Assembly (NCBI GenBank): GCA_017308235.1
Contig: JAFKFL010000028.1
Span: 31,912-95,911 of the forward strand
Source: Alphaproteobacteria bacterium
Lineage (GTDB): Bacteria > Pseudomonadota > Alphaproteobacteria > Reyranellales > Reyranellaceae
Reading direction: 5' to 3'
Length of the DNA: 64,000 nucleotides
Shown: one piece after another, positions 36,568 to 45,263 of the stretch
How positions within the stretch are numbered: the first letter of the stretch is position 1
Layout of the letters: every line of letters starts with the position of its first letter
Notes under the pieces: generated by a model
The model's database searches: none
The model's input: the letters and a program-made list of their open reading frames with translations, nothing else
Told to the model about the DNA's origin: nothing
Translations under genes and position numbers: made by a program

Positions 36568-38268
36568 ATGGACCGCTTCGATCGGGTGATACAGGGCGGC
36601 ATGGTCATCGATGGCAGCCGCTTGCCGCGCTTCCACGCCGATATTGGAATCAAGGACGGTGTCATCGCCGAAATCGGCAGGATCGGCGCCGATGAAGCCG
36701 ATGAGACCATCGATGCCGATGGCCTGATCGTGGCGCCAGGCTTTGTCGACCTGCATACGCATTACGATGCGCAGCTCTTCTGGGATCCTTACTGCACGCT
36801 CTCCTCCTGGCATGGCATTACGTCCGTCGTGATCGGCAATTGCGGCTTCGGCTTCGCGCCAGTGCGGCCGGCCGAGCGCGAACGCGCCATGATGTCGATG
36901 ACCCGCGTCGAGGCGATCCCGATGGCTTCGATGAAGGCTGGCATGCCATGGGACTGGGTGACTTTCCCCGAGTTTCTCGATGCGGTGGACCGTGCGCCCA
37001 AGGCGATGAACATCCTGCCCTATGTGCCTGTTTCGCCGCTTCTGATCTGGGTGATGGGGTTCGAGGCGGCCAAGGCCGGCCGGCAGCCAACTGCCGAGCA
37101 GCATGCCGAGCTGCGTCGGCTATTGCATGAGGCGATGGATGCCGGCGCCTGCGGATGGTCGGCGCAGCGCATGCTGCCCACCGGTCCGGCGGCCGTGCAG
37201 CGCGACTATGACGGCTCGCCCATGCCGACCGATGTGATGCACGACGATACCTGCCGCGAGCTGGCGCGCGTGCTGGCCGAGCGCAACGATGGCTTCGTGC
37301 AGATGCTGCTGGTCTCTGGCGACAATGCGCGCGACCGCGCTTTCTACGAGGAGGTCGCAACGTTGAGTGGCCGGCCAGTGATCATGAACGTCGTCCAGGC
37401 CTTTGACGACCGGCCGCATATTCATCGTCATGTCCTGGCCTGGCTCAAGAGCTGTCGCGAGCGCGGCATCCGCGTCGTAGGGCAGGGACTCACGACGGAT
37501 GCCGGCTTCACCTTCACGTTCGAGGACTGGAACCTGTTCGACGACCAGCAGGTCTGGTGCGAAGCGACGACAGGAACACGCGAGGAGCGACTGGCCAAGC
37601 TTGCTGACCCGGCGAGGCGCCCAGCCTTGCGTAAGAACCTGCCGGTCACAGCGACCGGCCCGCTGCCACAGATCGCCATCGTCGGACCCAAGCTCGACAA
37701 GAACCAGCAGTGGCTCGACTACACGCTGGCGCATGCCGGCGAAAAGATGGGCAAGCATCCGGTCGACGTCATGCTCGACATGGCGATCGAGGAAGATCTC
37801 AAGACCGAGTTCTTCGCGGCTCCTCCCAACGGCCGGATCGATTACCTGAAGGAGCTGGTGGACGATCCCTATGTGCTGTTCGGCGTCAGCGACGGCGGCG
37901 CGCACACCAAATTCCTGACCGCCGGCCGCTATCCCACCGAGACGCTGTGCAAGGTCGTGCGCGAGCACGGCATGCTGAGCCTGGAGGATGCGCACTGGCG
38001 GCTCTCGGCCTTGCCCGCCGAAGTGGCGGGCTTCCGTGGTCGCGGCGTCCTGAAGAAGGGCGCGCCGGCCGACATTGTCGTCTACGATTTCGATGGGTTG
38101 AAGGTCTTGCCCGACGAGATCGCACACGATCTGCCCGGCGGCGAATGGCGGCGTATCCAGCGGGCGGAGGGCTATCGCTATATTCTCGTGAACGGCGAGG
38201 TCACGATGCGCGACGGCCATCCGACCAACAAGCATTCAGGCCGTTTACTGCGCCACGGCCGCGGCTGA
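36568..38268 (+). CDS. D-aminoacylase-type amidohydrolase
   Basis: This 566-residue metal-dependent amidohydrolase (amidohydro_3) begins with a beta-sandwich (VIQGGMVIDGS), then VDLHTHYDAQ (HxH metal site), IGNCGFGFAP, and a late VSDGGAHT with the catalytic aspartate. It closes with GAPADIVVYDFD and VNGEVTMRDG. Members are N-acyl-D-amino acid deacylases or related ring hydrolases. A strong AGGAGG lies right before the ATG at 36568. It is divergent from the epoxide-hydrolase-like gene. Confidence 0.9.
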   Translation: MDRFDRVIQGGMVIDGSRLPRFHADIGIKDGVIAEIGRIGADEADETIDADGLIVAPGFVDLHTHYDAQLFWDPYCTLSSWHGITSVVIGNCGFGFAPVRPAERERAMMSMTRVEAIPMASMKAGMPWDWVTFPEFLDAVDRAPKAMNILPYVPVSPLLIWVMGFEAAKAGRQPTAEQHAELRRLLHEAMDAGACGWSAQRMLPTGPAAVQRDYDGSPMPTDVMHDDTCRELARVLAERNDGFVQMLLVSGDNARDRAFYEEVATLSGRPVIMNVVQAFDDRPHIHRHVLAWLKSCRERGIRVVGQGLTTDAGFTFTFEDWNLFDDQQVWCEATTGTREERLAKLADPARRPALRKNLPVTATGPLPQIAIVGPKLDKNQQWLDYTLAHAGEKMGKHPVDVMLDMAIEEDLKTEFFAAPPNGRIDYLKELVDDPYVLFGVSDGGAHTKFLTAGRYPTETLCKVVREHGMLSLEDAHWRLSALPAEVAGFRGRGVLKKGAPADIVVYDFDGLKVLPDEIAHDLPGGEWRRIQRAEGYRYILVNGEVTMRDGHPTNKHSGRLLRHGRG

Positions 38269-38298
38269 CACCGCCGAGTCTTCAAGCAACAAGTCGCC

Positions 38299-38326
38299 AA
38301 ACAAAAGGCGGTCCGTTGGGACCGCC
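38299..38326 (-). terminator. bidirectional terminator hairpin between amidohydrolase and lipoprotein genes
   Basis: A perfect 8-bp stem (GGCGGTCC 38307-38314, GGACCGCC 38319-38326) closes a 4-base loop. On the minus strand it is followed by TTTTGTTT, so it best ends the lipoprotein gene; on the plus strand TCGTTCTC follows, weaker, for the amidohydrolase. Confidence 0.8.
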
Positions 38327-38346
38327 TCGTTCTCAAAACCTTGCGC

Positions 38347-38907
38347 CTACTTTGGTGGGCAGGGATGGATGTTCATCTCGGGCCCGATGTCGTAGGGCGG
38401 TGGCGCCTGGTTCAGCGAAGTGACCTTGGGGTCGAGCGTCCATTCGAAGGCACGCAGGCTGCGGGCGCAGAATTCCTTGTCCACCGGCGGGCGTTGGGCC
38501 GTACGGTTGGCGAATTCGGTGACGAGGACATCGACGTTGAACTTCTTGCGGCGCGAAAGCTCGGTGAGGGATCGGCCGTTGGCGGTGAGCTCCGAATTAA
38601 ACTTCTTGAGAAAGCTGGTGTAGATGGCCTCGTACGCACGGGCCCCGTTGGGGGTCTGGCATTGCAGCGTTGCCACGGTCAGCTCCTGCTGCAGCATTCG
38701 CGCACGAATGATCGCCAGATCGGCTTCATTGTAGCAAATCGTCTTGAGCCGCGCGGCTGGGACGTTAGTCGGGGCGGTGGCGGCCTGATAATCTGCCGCC
38801 GCCGGCTTCTTGGCAGGCGTTGCAGTGTTCGGCGGGAACAGATTGCACCCGCTCAGCACCAGGCCGCTCACCACCAGAAGTGCCGCCTGCTTGACCTTGC
38901 TTCTCAT
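38347..38907 (-). CDS. lipoprotein of unknown function
   Basis: This 186-residue protein has a lipoprotein signal peptide with lipobox LVLSGC (Cys21), followed by a Pro/Ala/Thr linker. The rest is mostly helical, with four further cysteines (ICYNEAD, LQCQT, EFCAR, HPCPP) that may form disulfides in the periplasm. GGGAG lies seven bases before the ATG. I do not recognise a family. It is monocistronic, with its own terminator. Confidence 0.82.
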   Translation of the reverse strand: MRSKVKQAALLVVSGLVLSGCNLFPPNTATPAKKPAAADYQAATAPTNVPAARLKTICYNEADLAIIRARMLQQELTVATLQCQTPNGARAYEAIYTSFLKKFNSELTANGRSLTELSRRKKFNVDVLVTEFANRTAQRPPVDKEFCARSLRAFEWTLDPKVTSLNQAPPPYDIGPEMNIHPCPPK

Positions 38908-39015
38908 CCAGAGACTCCCAACGCGTTGGCCGGAAAGGGTCCAGCGGGTACAACAGTTAGCGGTCTGTTTCAAACGTAATTACCTCACAGGGCCGCCCCG
39001 GACCGGAAAGTGATT

Positions 39016-40317
39016 TCAATGCAGGGCCTTACCTAGCGCCTTGTCGAAGATCTCGAGTCCGAGGTCGATCTCCGCCTCCTCAACGGTAAGCGGTGGCGCG
39101 ATTCGGAAGATGCCGAACCCACCCCGGACGATGCTGGTCATCATGCCAAGGTCGAGGCAATGGCGGGCGACTCGCTGTGCGAGATCGGGGTCGGGGAGTT
39201 TGGTGCGCCGATCCTTGACGAGATCGAGCCCCAGCAACAGGCCTCGTCCGCGCACGTCGCCAATACATTCATACCGTTGCTGCAGGGCGTTGAGACCGGC
39301 CTTGAGCCGCTCGCCAAGCCGTGCCGCCCGGTCTGCAAGCCGGTCGCGCAGCATGATCTCGAGCACTTTGAGCCCCACCGCGGCCGGCAGCGGGTCGGAG
39401 GCGTGCGTGGTATAGAAGAGGTAACCGCGTTCGGCCGCCACATCCTCGATCTCGGGCGTGGTCAGCATGGCGGCAAGCGGCAGGCCGGCCCCCAGTGTCT
39501 TGGACAAGGTGAGGTAGTCGGGAACGACACCATCGCGCTCGCACGCCAATAGCGTGCCGGTGCGGCCGAGCCCTGTCTGCGCCTCGTCGAAGATGAGCTG
39601 CAGCTCCCGCATGCGGCATTCGGCAGCAAGGGCCGCGATATAGCCTTCGGGCGGTTCGAGCACGCCGCCCGAACTCAGGATCGGCTCGACGATACAGGCC
39701 GCCAGCGCACCGCTCGACTGGCGATCGATCAGCTCGAAGCCGAGGGCGAGCTCGGCTTTCCAGTCGTAGACGCCGCGCTCGTCGACAAAGCGGGATCGGT
39801 AGGTGTCAGGGGCGGGAAGAACGAACGACCCTGGCGCCGGTGGGCCGTAGCCACGCCGGCTGGAAGAATAGGTTGCCGACGCAGCACCGCCGGTCACGCC
39901 ATGCCAGGAGCGGCTCATCGCCACGACTTCGTGTCGTCCGGTGACGAGCTTGGCCATGCGCAATGCTGCTTCGTTCGACTCGCCGCCGGTCGAGACCAGC
40001 AGCACGCGATCGAGTTTGCCGGGAGCGACCTGCGCCAACAGTGCCGCCAGGTCGACCACCGGTCGCGACAGGATCGTCGAATAGAGATGATCGAGCTCGC
40101 CCATGTAGTGGCGGGCGATCGCGACGATCTCGGGATGGCTGTGACCCAGGATCGCGCTCATCTGGCCTGACGTGAAGTCGAGGATGCGGCGTCCGTCGGC
40201 ATCGGTGAACCAATTGCCCGTCGCGCTTTCTGCGATCAAGGGCGAGAAAGCGCCGCCATAGCGCACCAGATGCGCGCGCGCCTTTTCCCAGAATTGGGGA
40301 TCCTCGTTGTTGCTCAT
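39016..40317 (-). CDS. class III PLP-dependent aminotransferase (dialkylglycine decarboxylase-like)
   Basis: This 433-residue PLP enzyme has FTSGQMSAILGHSHPEI, STGGESNEAALRMAK, the FDEAQTGLGRTG Asp motif and the Schiff-base lysine in LTLSKTLGAG. The SGQMSA and ATYSSSRRGYGP segments resemble 2,2-dialkylglycine decarboxylase more than ordinary omega-aminotransferases. The reaction is transamination, perhaps with decarboxylation. Its start overlaps the stop of the isomerase gene by four bases (ATGA). Confidence 0.88.
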   Translation of the reverse strand: MSNNEDPQFWEKARAHLVRYGGAFSPLIAESATGNWFTDADGRRILDFTSGQMSAILGHSHPEIVAIARHYMGELDHLYSTILSRPVVDLAALLAQVAPGKLDRVLLVSTGGESNEAALRMAKLVTGRHEVVAMSRSWHGVTGGAASATYSSSRRGYGPPAPGSFVLPAPDTYRSRFVDERGVYDWKAELALGFELIDRQSSGALAACIVEPILSSGGVLEPPEGYIAALAAECRMRELQLIFDEAQTGLGRTGTLLACERDGVVPDYLTLSKTLGAGLPLAAMLTTPEIEDVAAERGYLFYTTHASDPLPAAVGLKVLEIMLRDRLADRAARLGERLKAGLNALQQRYECIGDVRGRGLLLGLDLVKDRRTKLPDPDLAQRVARHCLDLGMMTSIVRGGFGIFRIAPPLTVEEAEIDLGLEIFDKALGKALH

Positions 40318-40919
40318 GCTGCCTCGAGAGCTGCTTTCACGAGCGGCAGGCGATCGTTGCCGAAGAACATCGAGGCGCCGACGAACATGGTCGGGCTGCC
40401 GAAGCCGCCGCGGGCGATCAGCTCGTCGGTGTTGGCGCGCAGTCTCGCCTTGCAGGCGTCGGTCTCGATGCCGGCGAAGAAGCGCTGACGCTCAAGTCCG
40501 GCTTGCTGGGCGATATCGGCCAGCACGTCTTCCTTCGACAGATCCCGATCATCGCCCCAGTAAGCCTGGAAGGCAGCGGTCGCGTAGGGCACAAGCTTGC
40601 CCTCGTCGAGGGCGATGAAGGCGCCACGCATGCACTTCACACTGTTGACGGGAAAGACCTTGGGCGGAAAGACGATGGCAAGATCGTAGAGCCTTGCCCA
40701 GTCGGCAAGGTCCTTCAGCATGTAGGCTTGCTTCAGTGGATTGGGCTTTGCCCGGTTGTCATACACCGTCTGGTTCACTGTATTGAACACGCCGCCGACC
40801 AGGATCGGCTTCCAGGCGATCTCCGCGCCGACCTCGGCTGCAAGCGGCTGGATGGCGTGAAAGGCCAAGTAAGTCCAAGGACTGGAACAGTCGAAATAGA
40901 AGTCGAGAAGGCGCGCCAT
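40314..40919 (-). CDS. 2-hydroxychromene-2-carboxylate isomerase (DsbA-like kappa GST)
   Basis: This 201-residue protein is of the HCCA isomerase / kappa-class GST family (DsbA fold with helical insertion). It shows FYFDCSSPWTYLAF at the active site, FPVNSVKCMRG, and the cis-proline region GGFGSPTMFVG. In naphthalene degradation the enzyme isomerises 2-hydroxychromene-2-carboxylate in a glutathione-dependent step. The active site has Cys before the SSP, a variation worth noting. It is coupled to the aminotransferase, which is unusual for the naphthalene pathway, so a different substrate is likely. Confidence 0.86.
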   Translation of the reverse strand: MARLLDFYFDCSSPWTYLAFHAIQPLAAEVGAEIAWKPILVGGVFNTVNQTVYDNRAKPNPLKQAYMLKDLADWARLYDLAIVFPPKVFPVNSVKCMRGAFIALDEGKLVPYATAAFQAYWGDDRDLSKEDVLADIAQQAGLERQRFFAGIETDACKARLRANTDELIARGGFGSPTMFVGASMFFGNDRLPLVKAALEAA

Positions 40920-40981
40920 ATCGTCCCTTTGCCGTCTATCGGCCTTGTCGTTGCCACAAGCGGAGCGTACTTTGCAAATCC

Positions 40982-41797
40982 ATGACGCCCCCGGCTGAAA
41001 AGCCCAAGAATATTGCCATCGTTGTCCATCAGGAGCATTCGCGACCCGGTCGGGTCGGCGCCCTCCTCGAGAAGCGCGGCTACACGCTGCGCCGACTTTG
41101 CCCCAACCTCGGCTGTGACCTGCCCGAAGACATGTCGGACTATGCCGGCGTGGTGATTTTCGGCGGTCCGATGTCGGCCAACGACTGCGGCACGCTGGCC
41201 GGCATCAAGTGCGAGCTGGACTGGATACCGAAGGTGGTCGAGGCCGGTGTGCCCTACCTGGGCTTATGCCTCGGTGCACAGTTGCTGACCCGAGCCGTCG
41301 GTGGACGCGTGGCACCGCACCCGCAGGGTCTGGTCGAGGTTGGCTATGTCGACATCGAGCCGACCGAGGCTGGTCGGCGCTGGATCGAAGCGCCGATGAA
41401 GGTCTACCAGTGGCATCGCGAGGGCATGGTCCTGCCTGACGGCTGCGAGCTACTGGCGACCAACGAGCGCTACCCGGTGCAGGGCTTTCGCTATGGACCC
41501 AATGCCTTCGGCTTCCAGTTCCATCCTGAGGTCACGCTGGAGATGAAGGAGATCTGGACGCTGAACTCCGAGCGCCTGACCATGCCGGGCATCCAGCAGC
41601 GTGGCGTCCATCTCTCCATGCATGCGCTCTACGATCCGCCGCTCGACCGCTGGATCAACAGATTCCTCGACCGCTGGCTCGCCACCGACCAGCGCTTCGC
41701 TAAATCCAGGACGTCGTCTCGGTCAACGGCTTCTTCAACCCGCCGTGCACCGGGACGCGACAGTCTGGCTTTGGATAGCCTACGACCAGCAGAATAG
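40982..41797 (+). CDS. class I glutamine amidotransferase-like protein
   Basis: This 271-residue protein has a class I GATase triad: C96 (GLCLGAQ), H181 and E183 (FQFHPEVT). Single-domain members of this type (GMP-synthase-like or gamma-glutamyl hydrolases) remove ammonia from glutamine or cleave gamma-glutamyl amides. After the natural-looking end at DRWLATDQRFAKS, the last 30 residues are Ser/Arg-rich and run antisense over the 3' end of the nitroreductase gene. The stop may have been lost or frame-shifted there. Confidence 0.85.
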   Translation: MTPPAEKPKNIAIVVHQEHSRPGRVGALLEKRGYTLRRLCPNLGCDLPEDMSDYAGVVIFGGPMSANDCGTLAGIKCELDWIPKVVEAGVPYLGLCLGAQLLTRAVGGRVAPHPQGLVEVGYVDIEPTEAGRRWIEAPMKVYQWHREGMVLPDGCELLATNERYPVQGFRYGPNAFGFQFHPEVTLEMKEIWTLNSERLTMPGIQQRGVHLSMHALYDPPLDRWINRFLDRWLATDQRFAKSRTSSRSTASSTRRAPGRDSLALDSLRPAE

Positions 41798-42392
41798 TCG
41801 GCTTCTCCCACGCGGGGCGGCCGCAGATCTCATTCAGGAAACCCATCGGGCTCGGCGTGTGCGTCAACGTCACGAGCCCCGCGTCGTGCAGCGCGAGGAT
41901 GAGGAAGCCCGTCGCGATGCCGACCGATTCAGGCACATAGTAGTGCTTTACTGTCCGGCCGTCGGGACGCGTGCCGGACTTTTGGGCGAAGATCGCAACC
42001 AAAAGAGGAGCCTCCTCCAGGAACGGCTTCTCGGCATCGGTGCCGAGTGGCGCCAGTGCCTCCAGCCACTCTTTGGGCGCGCGACCGCTGTAGAACGCGC
42101 GCTCCTCTTCCTCGGCAGCGATGCGAATGCGCTTCTTGGCCTCGGCGTTCTCGATCACCGCGAAATGCCAGGGCTGCAGGTTCGCTCCTGACGGCGCGGT
42201 GCCGGCCGCAAGCAGGCAGCTCTCGATCACCTCGCGCGGCACCGGCCGCGAGTCGAAGTCGCGCACCGTGCGCCGGCGTACCAGGTTGGCATGGAAGTCG
42301 GATGCCCGTGTCGCCATCTCGGCAGTTGGATAGGAACGGTAGTCGGGCAGGGGTTCCCACTCGGGCGTGATCCGCACAGACTTGGCAAGCAT
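41700..42392 (-). CDS. nitroreductase-family protein
   Basis: This 230-residue flavin enzyme has RRRTVRDFDSRPVP for FMN phosphate binding, APSGANLQPWHFAVI and GLVTLTHTPSPM. It is like BluB/iodotyrosine-deiodinase-type members (residue order AGTAPSGANLQPW). The ATG at 42392 is five bases after GGAG; a GTG six codons upstream is less likely. Its 3' end overlaps the GATase gene on the other strand by 98 bases. Confidence 0.88.
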   Translation of the reverse strand: MLAKSVRITPEWEPLPDYRSYPTAEMATRASDFHANLVRRRTVRDFDSRPVPREVIESCLLAAGTAPSGANLQPWHFAVIENAEAKKRIRIAAEEEERAFYSGRAPKEWLEALAPLGTDAEKPFLEEAPLLVAIFAQKSGTRPDGRTVKHYYVPESVGIATGFLILALHDAGLVTLTHTPSPMGFLNEICGRPAWEKPTILLVVGYPKPDCRVPVHGGLKKPLTETTSWI

Positions 42393-42485
42393 GAAATCTC
42401 CACAATCCACGGCTCAGGTTTGATCGGCCTGATAGCCGGTTGCCACGACCTAGGCTAGGGTCGGAGCGAGCAGGGGGAGACAGCA

Positions 42486-43445
42486 ATGGGAGCGTTGATT
42501 TTCGTCGTGGCGCTGGTCGTGGTGGCCATCGTCCTGGTCTTTGCCGGCGTGAAGACCGTCAATCAGGGCTTCAACTGGACCATCGAACGCTTCGGTCGCT
42601 ACACCCGGACCCTGCCGCCCGGCCTGCATCTCATCGTGCCTTTCATCGACAGGATCGGCCGCAAGATGAACATGCAGGAGAACGTGCTCGACATCCCGGC
42701 GCAGAAGGTCATCACCAAGGACAATGCCACGGTGCAGGTCGACGCCGTTGCCTTCTACCAGGTGGTCGATGCAGCGCGGGCGGCGTACGAGGTGCAGAAC
42801 CTCCATCTTGCCATCACCAACCTCGCGCTCACCAACATCCGAAGCGTGATGGGCAACATGGCGCTCGACGAAGTGCTGTCCAAGCGCAACGAGATCAACA
42901 ACACGCTGCTCGCGGTGATCGACCAGGCGACCAATCCGTGGGGCGTCAAGGTGCTGCGCATCGAGCTCAAGGATATCGCGCCACCCGAGGACATCGTGGT
43001 GGCGATGGGTCGCCAGATGAAGGCGGAGCGCGAGAAGCGCGCGACCATCCTCGAAGCCGAGGGCGTGCGCGAATCGAGCATCCAGCGCGCCCAGGGCGAG
43101 AAGCAGTCGGCCATCCTGATCGCTGAAGGCAAGCGCGAAGCCGCTTTCCGCGAGGCCGAGGCGCGCGAGCGGCAGGCTGAGGCCGAGGCGAAGGCGACCG
43201 CCGTGGTCGCCCAGGCAATCGCGGGCAACGGTGCGCAGGCCATCAACTACTTTCTCGGCACCAAGTACGTCGAGGCGCTGGCCAAGATGGGTGCGTCCAA
43301 CAACGCCAAGATGTTCTTCCTGCCGGTCGAGGCGGCGGGTGTCATGGCCTCGATCGCCGGTATCGGCGAGCTCGCCAAGGAAGCGCAGGCACGCGCGGCT
43401 GAATCGGCAAGCCGGCCGCGCGGTTCCGTGCCGTCGTCAGGCTAG
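42486..43445 (+). CDS. SPFH/Band 7 membrane protein (stomatin / QmcA-like)
   Basis: This 319-residue protein has one N-terminal membrane helix (residues 2-22), a Band 7 domain (VNQGFNWTIERFGRY to about residue 190), and a long Ala/Glu-rich coiled coil (KREAAFREAEARERQAEAEA) in its second half. SPFH proteins scaffold membrane microdomains and often control membrane proteases. Together with the NfeD gene six bases downstream it forms the conserved stomatin/NfeD pair. Confidence 0.93.
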   Translation: MGALIFVVALVVVAIVLVFAGVKTVNQGFNWTIERFGRYTRTLPPGLHLIVPFIDRIGRKMNMQENVLDIPAQKVITKDNATVQVDAVAFYQVVDAARAAYEVQNLHLAITNLALTNIRSVMGNMALDEVLSKRNEINNTLLAVIDQATNPWGVKVLRIELKDIAPPEDIVVAMGRQMKAEREKRATILEAEGVRESSIQRAQGEKQSAILIAEGKREAAFREAEARERQAEAEAKATAVVAQAIAGNGAQAINYFLGTKYVEALAKMGASNNAKMFFLPVEAAGVMASIAGIGELAKEAQARAAESASRPRGSVPSSG

Positions 43446-43450
43446 ACACG

Positions 43451-43885
43451 ATGACGATCGTGTTCTGGTACTGGTGGGCGCTGGCGGCGGTGCTGCTGGT
43501 GTTCGAGATGATGCTGCCGGGCGTGGTGTTCCTGTTCCTCGCGGTCGGGGCGGCGGTGTGCGGCCTGATCCTGCTGATTGCTCCCGGCACGGGACTCGAG
43601 TTGCAGCTTTTCGTCTTTGCCATCGTCGCGGTGGCGTCGGCGGTGCTGTTGCGGGGACCGCTGCGCCGTCTGCAAGGCCGCAGCGGCGAGGCGACGCTCA
43701 ACGAGCGTGGCCAGTCGATGGTGGGCCGCACCTTCGTGCTCGACCAGCCGATCCTGAACGGCCGTGGCCGCATAACGCTGGGCGACGGCAGCTGGATCGT
43801 GACCGGTCCCGACATGGCGGCGGGCGCTAAGGTCCGTGTGGCTGCTGTCACCGGCACCGAACTCCGGGTTGAACCCGCCCCCTGA
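43451..43885 (+). CDS. NfeD-family membrane protein
   Basis: This 144-residue protein has three hydrophobic helices followed by a C-terminal OB-fold NfeD domain (MVGRTFVLDQPILNGRGRI, LGDGSWIVTGPD). It is the short NfeD1b type without the ClpP-like protease domain. It should work with the upstream SPFH protein in membrane quality control. Confidence 0.93.
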   Translation: MTIVFWYWWALAAVLLVFEMMLPGVVFLFLAVGAAVCGLILLIAPGTGLELQLFVFAIVAVASAVLLRGPLRRLQGRSGEATLNERGQSMVGRTFVLDQPILNGRGRITLGDGSWIVTGPDMAAGAKVRVAAVTGTELRVEPAP

Positions 43886-43934
43886 GGTGGATTTCGGGCC
43901 TGTTTTCAGCCCGGATTGGGGCATTGCAAATACA

Positions 43935-43948
43935 TAACCAGTAGGTTA
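43935..43948. promoter_or_regulatory. palindrome TAACC-N4-GGTTA upstream of MFS gene, candidate operator
   Basis: TAACC (43935-43939) and GGTTA (43944-43948) lie 31 bases before the MFS start, within an AT-richer stretch likely to hold the promoter. The arms resemble TetR-type half-sites. No regulator gene is adjacent. Confidence 0.35.
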
Positions 43949-43979
43949 AGTATTCGGGCCAGCCAGACGGAGATGAAGC

Positions 43980-45188
43980 ATGGAACGGTCCTACGGATGG
44001 GTGGTCGTCGCTGCGGGCGGACTGATGGGCTGCGTGGCGATCGGCGCAATGTTTTCGCTCGCGGTCTTCTTGGCGCCGATGTCGGACGAGACCGGCTGGT
44101 CGCGCACCGGCATTTCGACCGCGATGACCATAGATTTCCTTGTCATGGGCGTGGCCGCCTTCGGCTGGGGGGCCCTGACCGATCGCTTCGGCCCACGCCT
44201 TGTCGTGCTGTCGGGGGCGATCTTGCTGGGACTAGGCCTCGCTCTTGCAAGCCGCGCCAGCAGCCTGCTCGAATTCCAGATCGCCTATGGCGCGATTGTG
44301 GGTGTCGCGGCGGGTGCGGTCTTTGCGCCGATGATCGCCACAGTCACGGGATGGTTCGAAAAGCGCCGCAGCCTCGCGGTCTCGCTCGTTTCGGCGGGCA
44401 TGGGCATGGGACCGATGACCATCTCGCCGCTCGCCCGCGAGCTGCTTTCGACGTATGACTGGCGCACCGCGCAGCTCGTGATCGCGATCCTTGCCTGGGT
44501 GTTGCTGGTGCCGACCGCCTTTCTGGTGCGTCGAGCTCCGGCGTCGATGGCCAATGCATCCGGGGCGGCTGGCGCGGCCGATCCTGGCATGACCGTCGGG
44601 CAGGCACTGCGTTCGCCGCAGTTCATCGTGCTCGCCCTTACGTTCTTCTGCTGCTGCGCGACTCACTCGGGTCCGATCTTCCACACGGTAAGTTACGCCA
44701 TCGCTTGCGGGCTGCCGGCCATGGCCGCGGTCTCGATCTATAGCGTCGAAGGTTTTGCCGGATTGATCGGTCGACTACTATTCGGTCTCGCTGGCGACAG
44801 GTTCGGCGCCAAACGGACGGTCGTCGTCGGGCTGCTCATCCAGGCGATCGGCGCCGGCACGTACTTCTTCGTTCGCGACCTCGGTGAGTTCTATGCCGTG
44901 GCGGTCGTGTTCGGCATGGCCTACGGCGGCGTGATGCCGCTCTATGCCGTCATCGCGCGCGAATACTTTCCGATGCGCATCATGGGGACGGTGTTCGGCG
45001 CTGCCGCCATGGTCTCGAGCCTGGGCATGGCGTTGGGGCCGGTCGTTGGCGGTTGGATCTTCGACACCTACGCAGGCTACGGCTGGCTCTACATCGCCTC
45101 GTTCGGCATCGGCCTCGGCGCCGTCGCCATCGCGCTCGCCTTCCCGCCGCTGCCCTCACGCTCCCGCGCCGGACTGCAGGTGGCTTGA
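43980..45188 (+). CDS. MFS transporter (oxalate/formate antiporter-like, 12 TM)
   Basis: This 402-residue transporter has 12 predicted helices. It begins SYGWVVVAAGGLMGC and has LTDRFGPRLVVL (motif A) and YGGVMPLYAVIAREYFP in the second half, as in monocarboxylate/oxalate-formate-type MFS proteins. GGAGATGAAGC precedes the ATG. The transported acid is unknown. It ends before a strong hairpin shared with the acetamidase. Confidence 0.88.
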   Translation: MERSYGWVVVAAGGLMGCVAIGAMFSLAVFLAPMSDETGWSRTGISTAMTIDFLVMGVAAFGWGALTDRFGPRLVVLSGAILLGLGLALASRASSLLEFQIAYGAIVGVAAGAVFAPMIATVTGWFEKRRSLAVSLVSAGMGMGPMTISPLARELLSTYDWRTAQLVIAILAWVLLVPTAFLVRRAPASMANASGAAGAADPGMTVGQALRSPQFIVLALTFFCCCATHSGPIFHTVSYAIACGLPAMAAVSIYSVEGFAGLIGRLLFGLAGDRFGAKRTVVVGLLIQAIGAGTYFFVRDLGEFYAVAVVFGMAYGGVMPLYAVIAREYFPMRIMGTVFGAAAMVSSLGMALGPVVGGWIFDTYAGYGWLYIASFGIGLGAVAIALAFPPLPSRSRAGLQVA

Positions 45189-45215
45189 GCGGAGAAACAA
45201 TTCACTGATCAGCGG

Positions 45216-45262
45216 ATAAAACGGCGCCCCGGCTGCTCACAGACGGCCGGGGCGCTGTCTTG
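45216..45262. terminator. bidirectional terminator between MFS and acetamidase genes
   Basis: A perfect 10-bp stem (GCGCCCCGGC 45224-45233, GCCGGGGCGC 45246-45255) with a 12-base loop lies between convergent genes. The minus strand continues with CGTTTTATCC, and the plus strand with TGTCTTGTTC, so it may stop both transcripts. Confidence 0.8.
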
Positions 45263-45263
45263 T

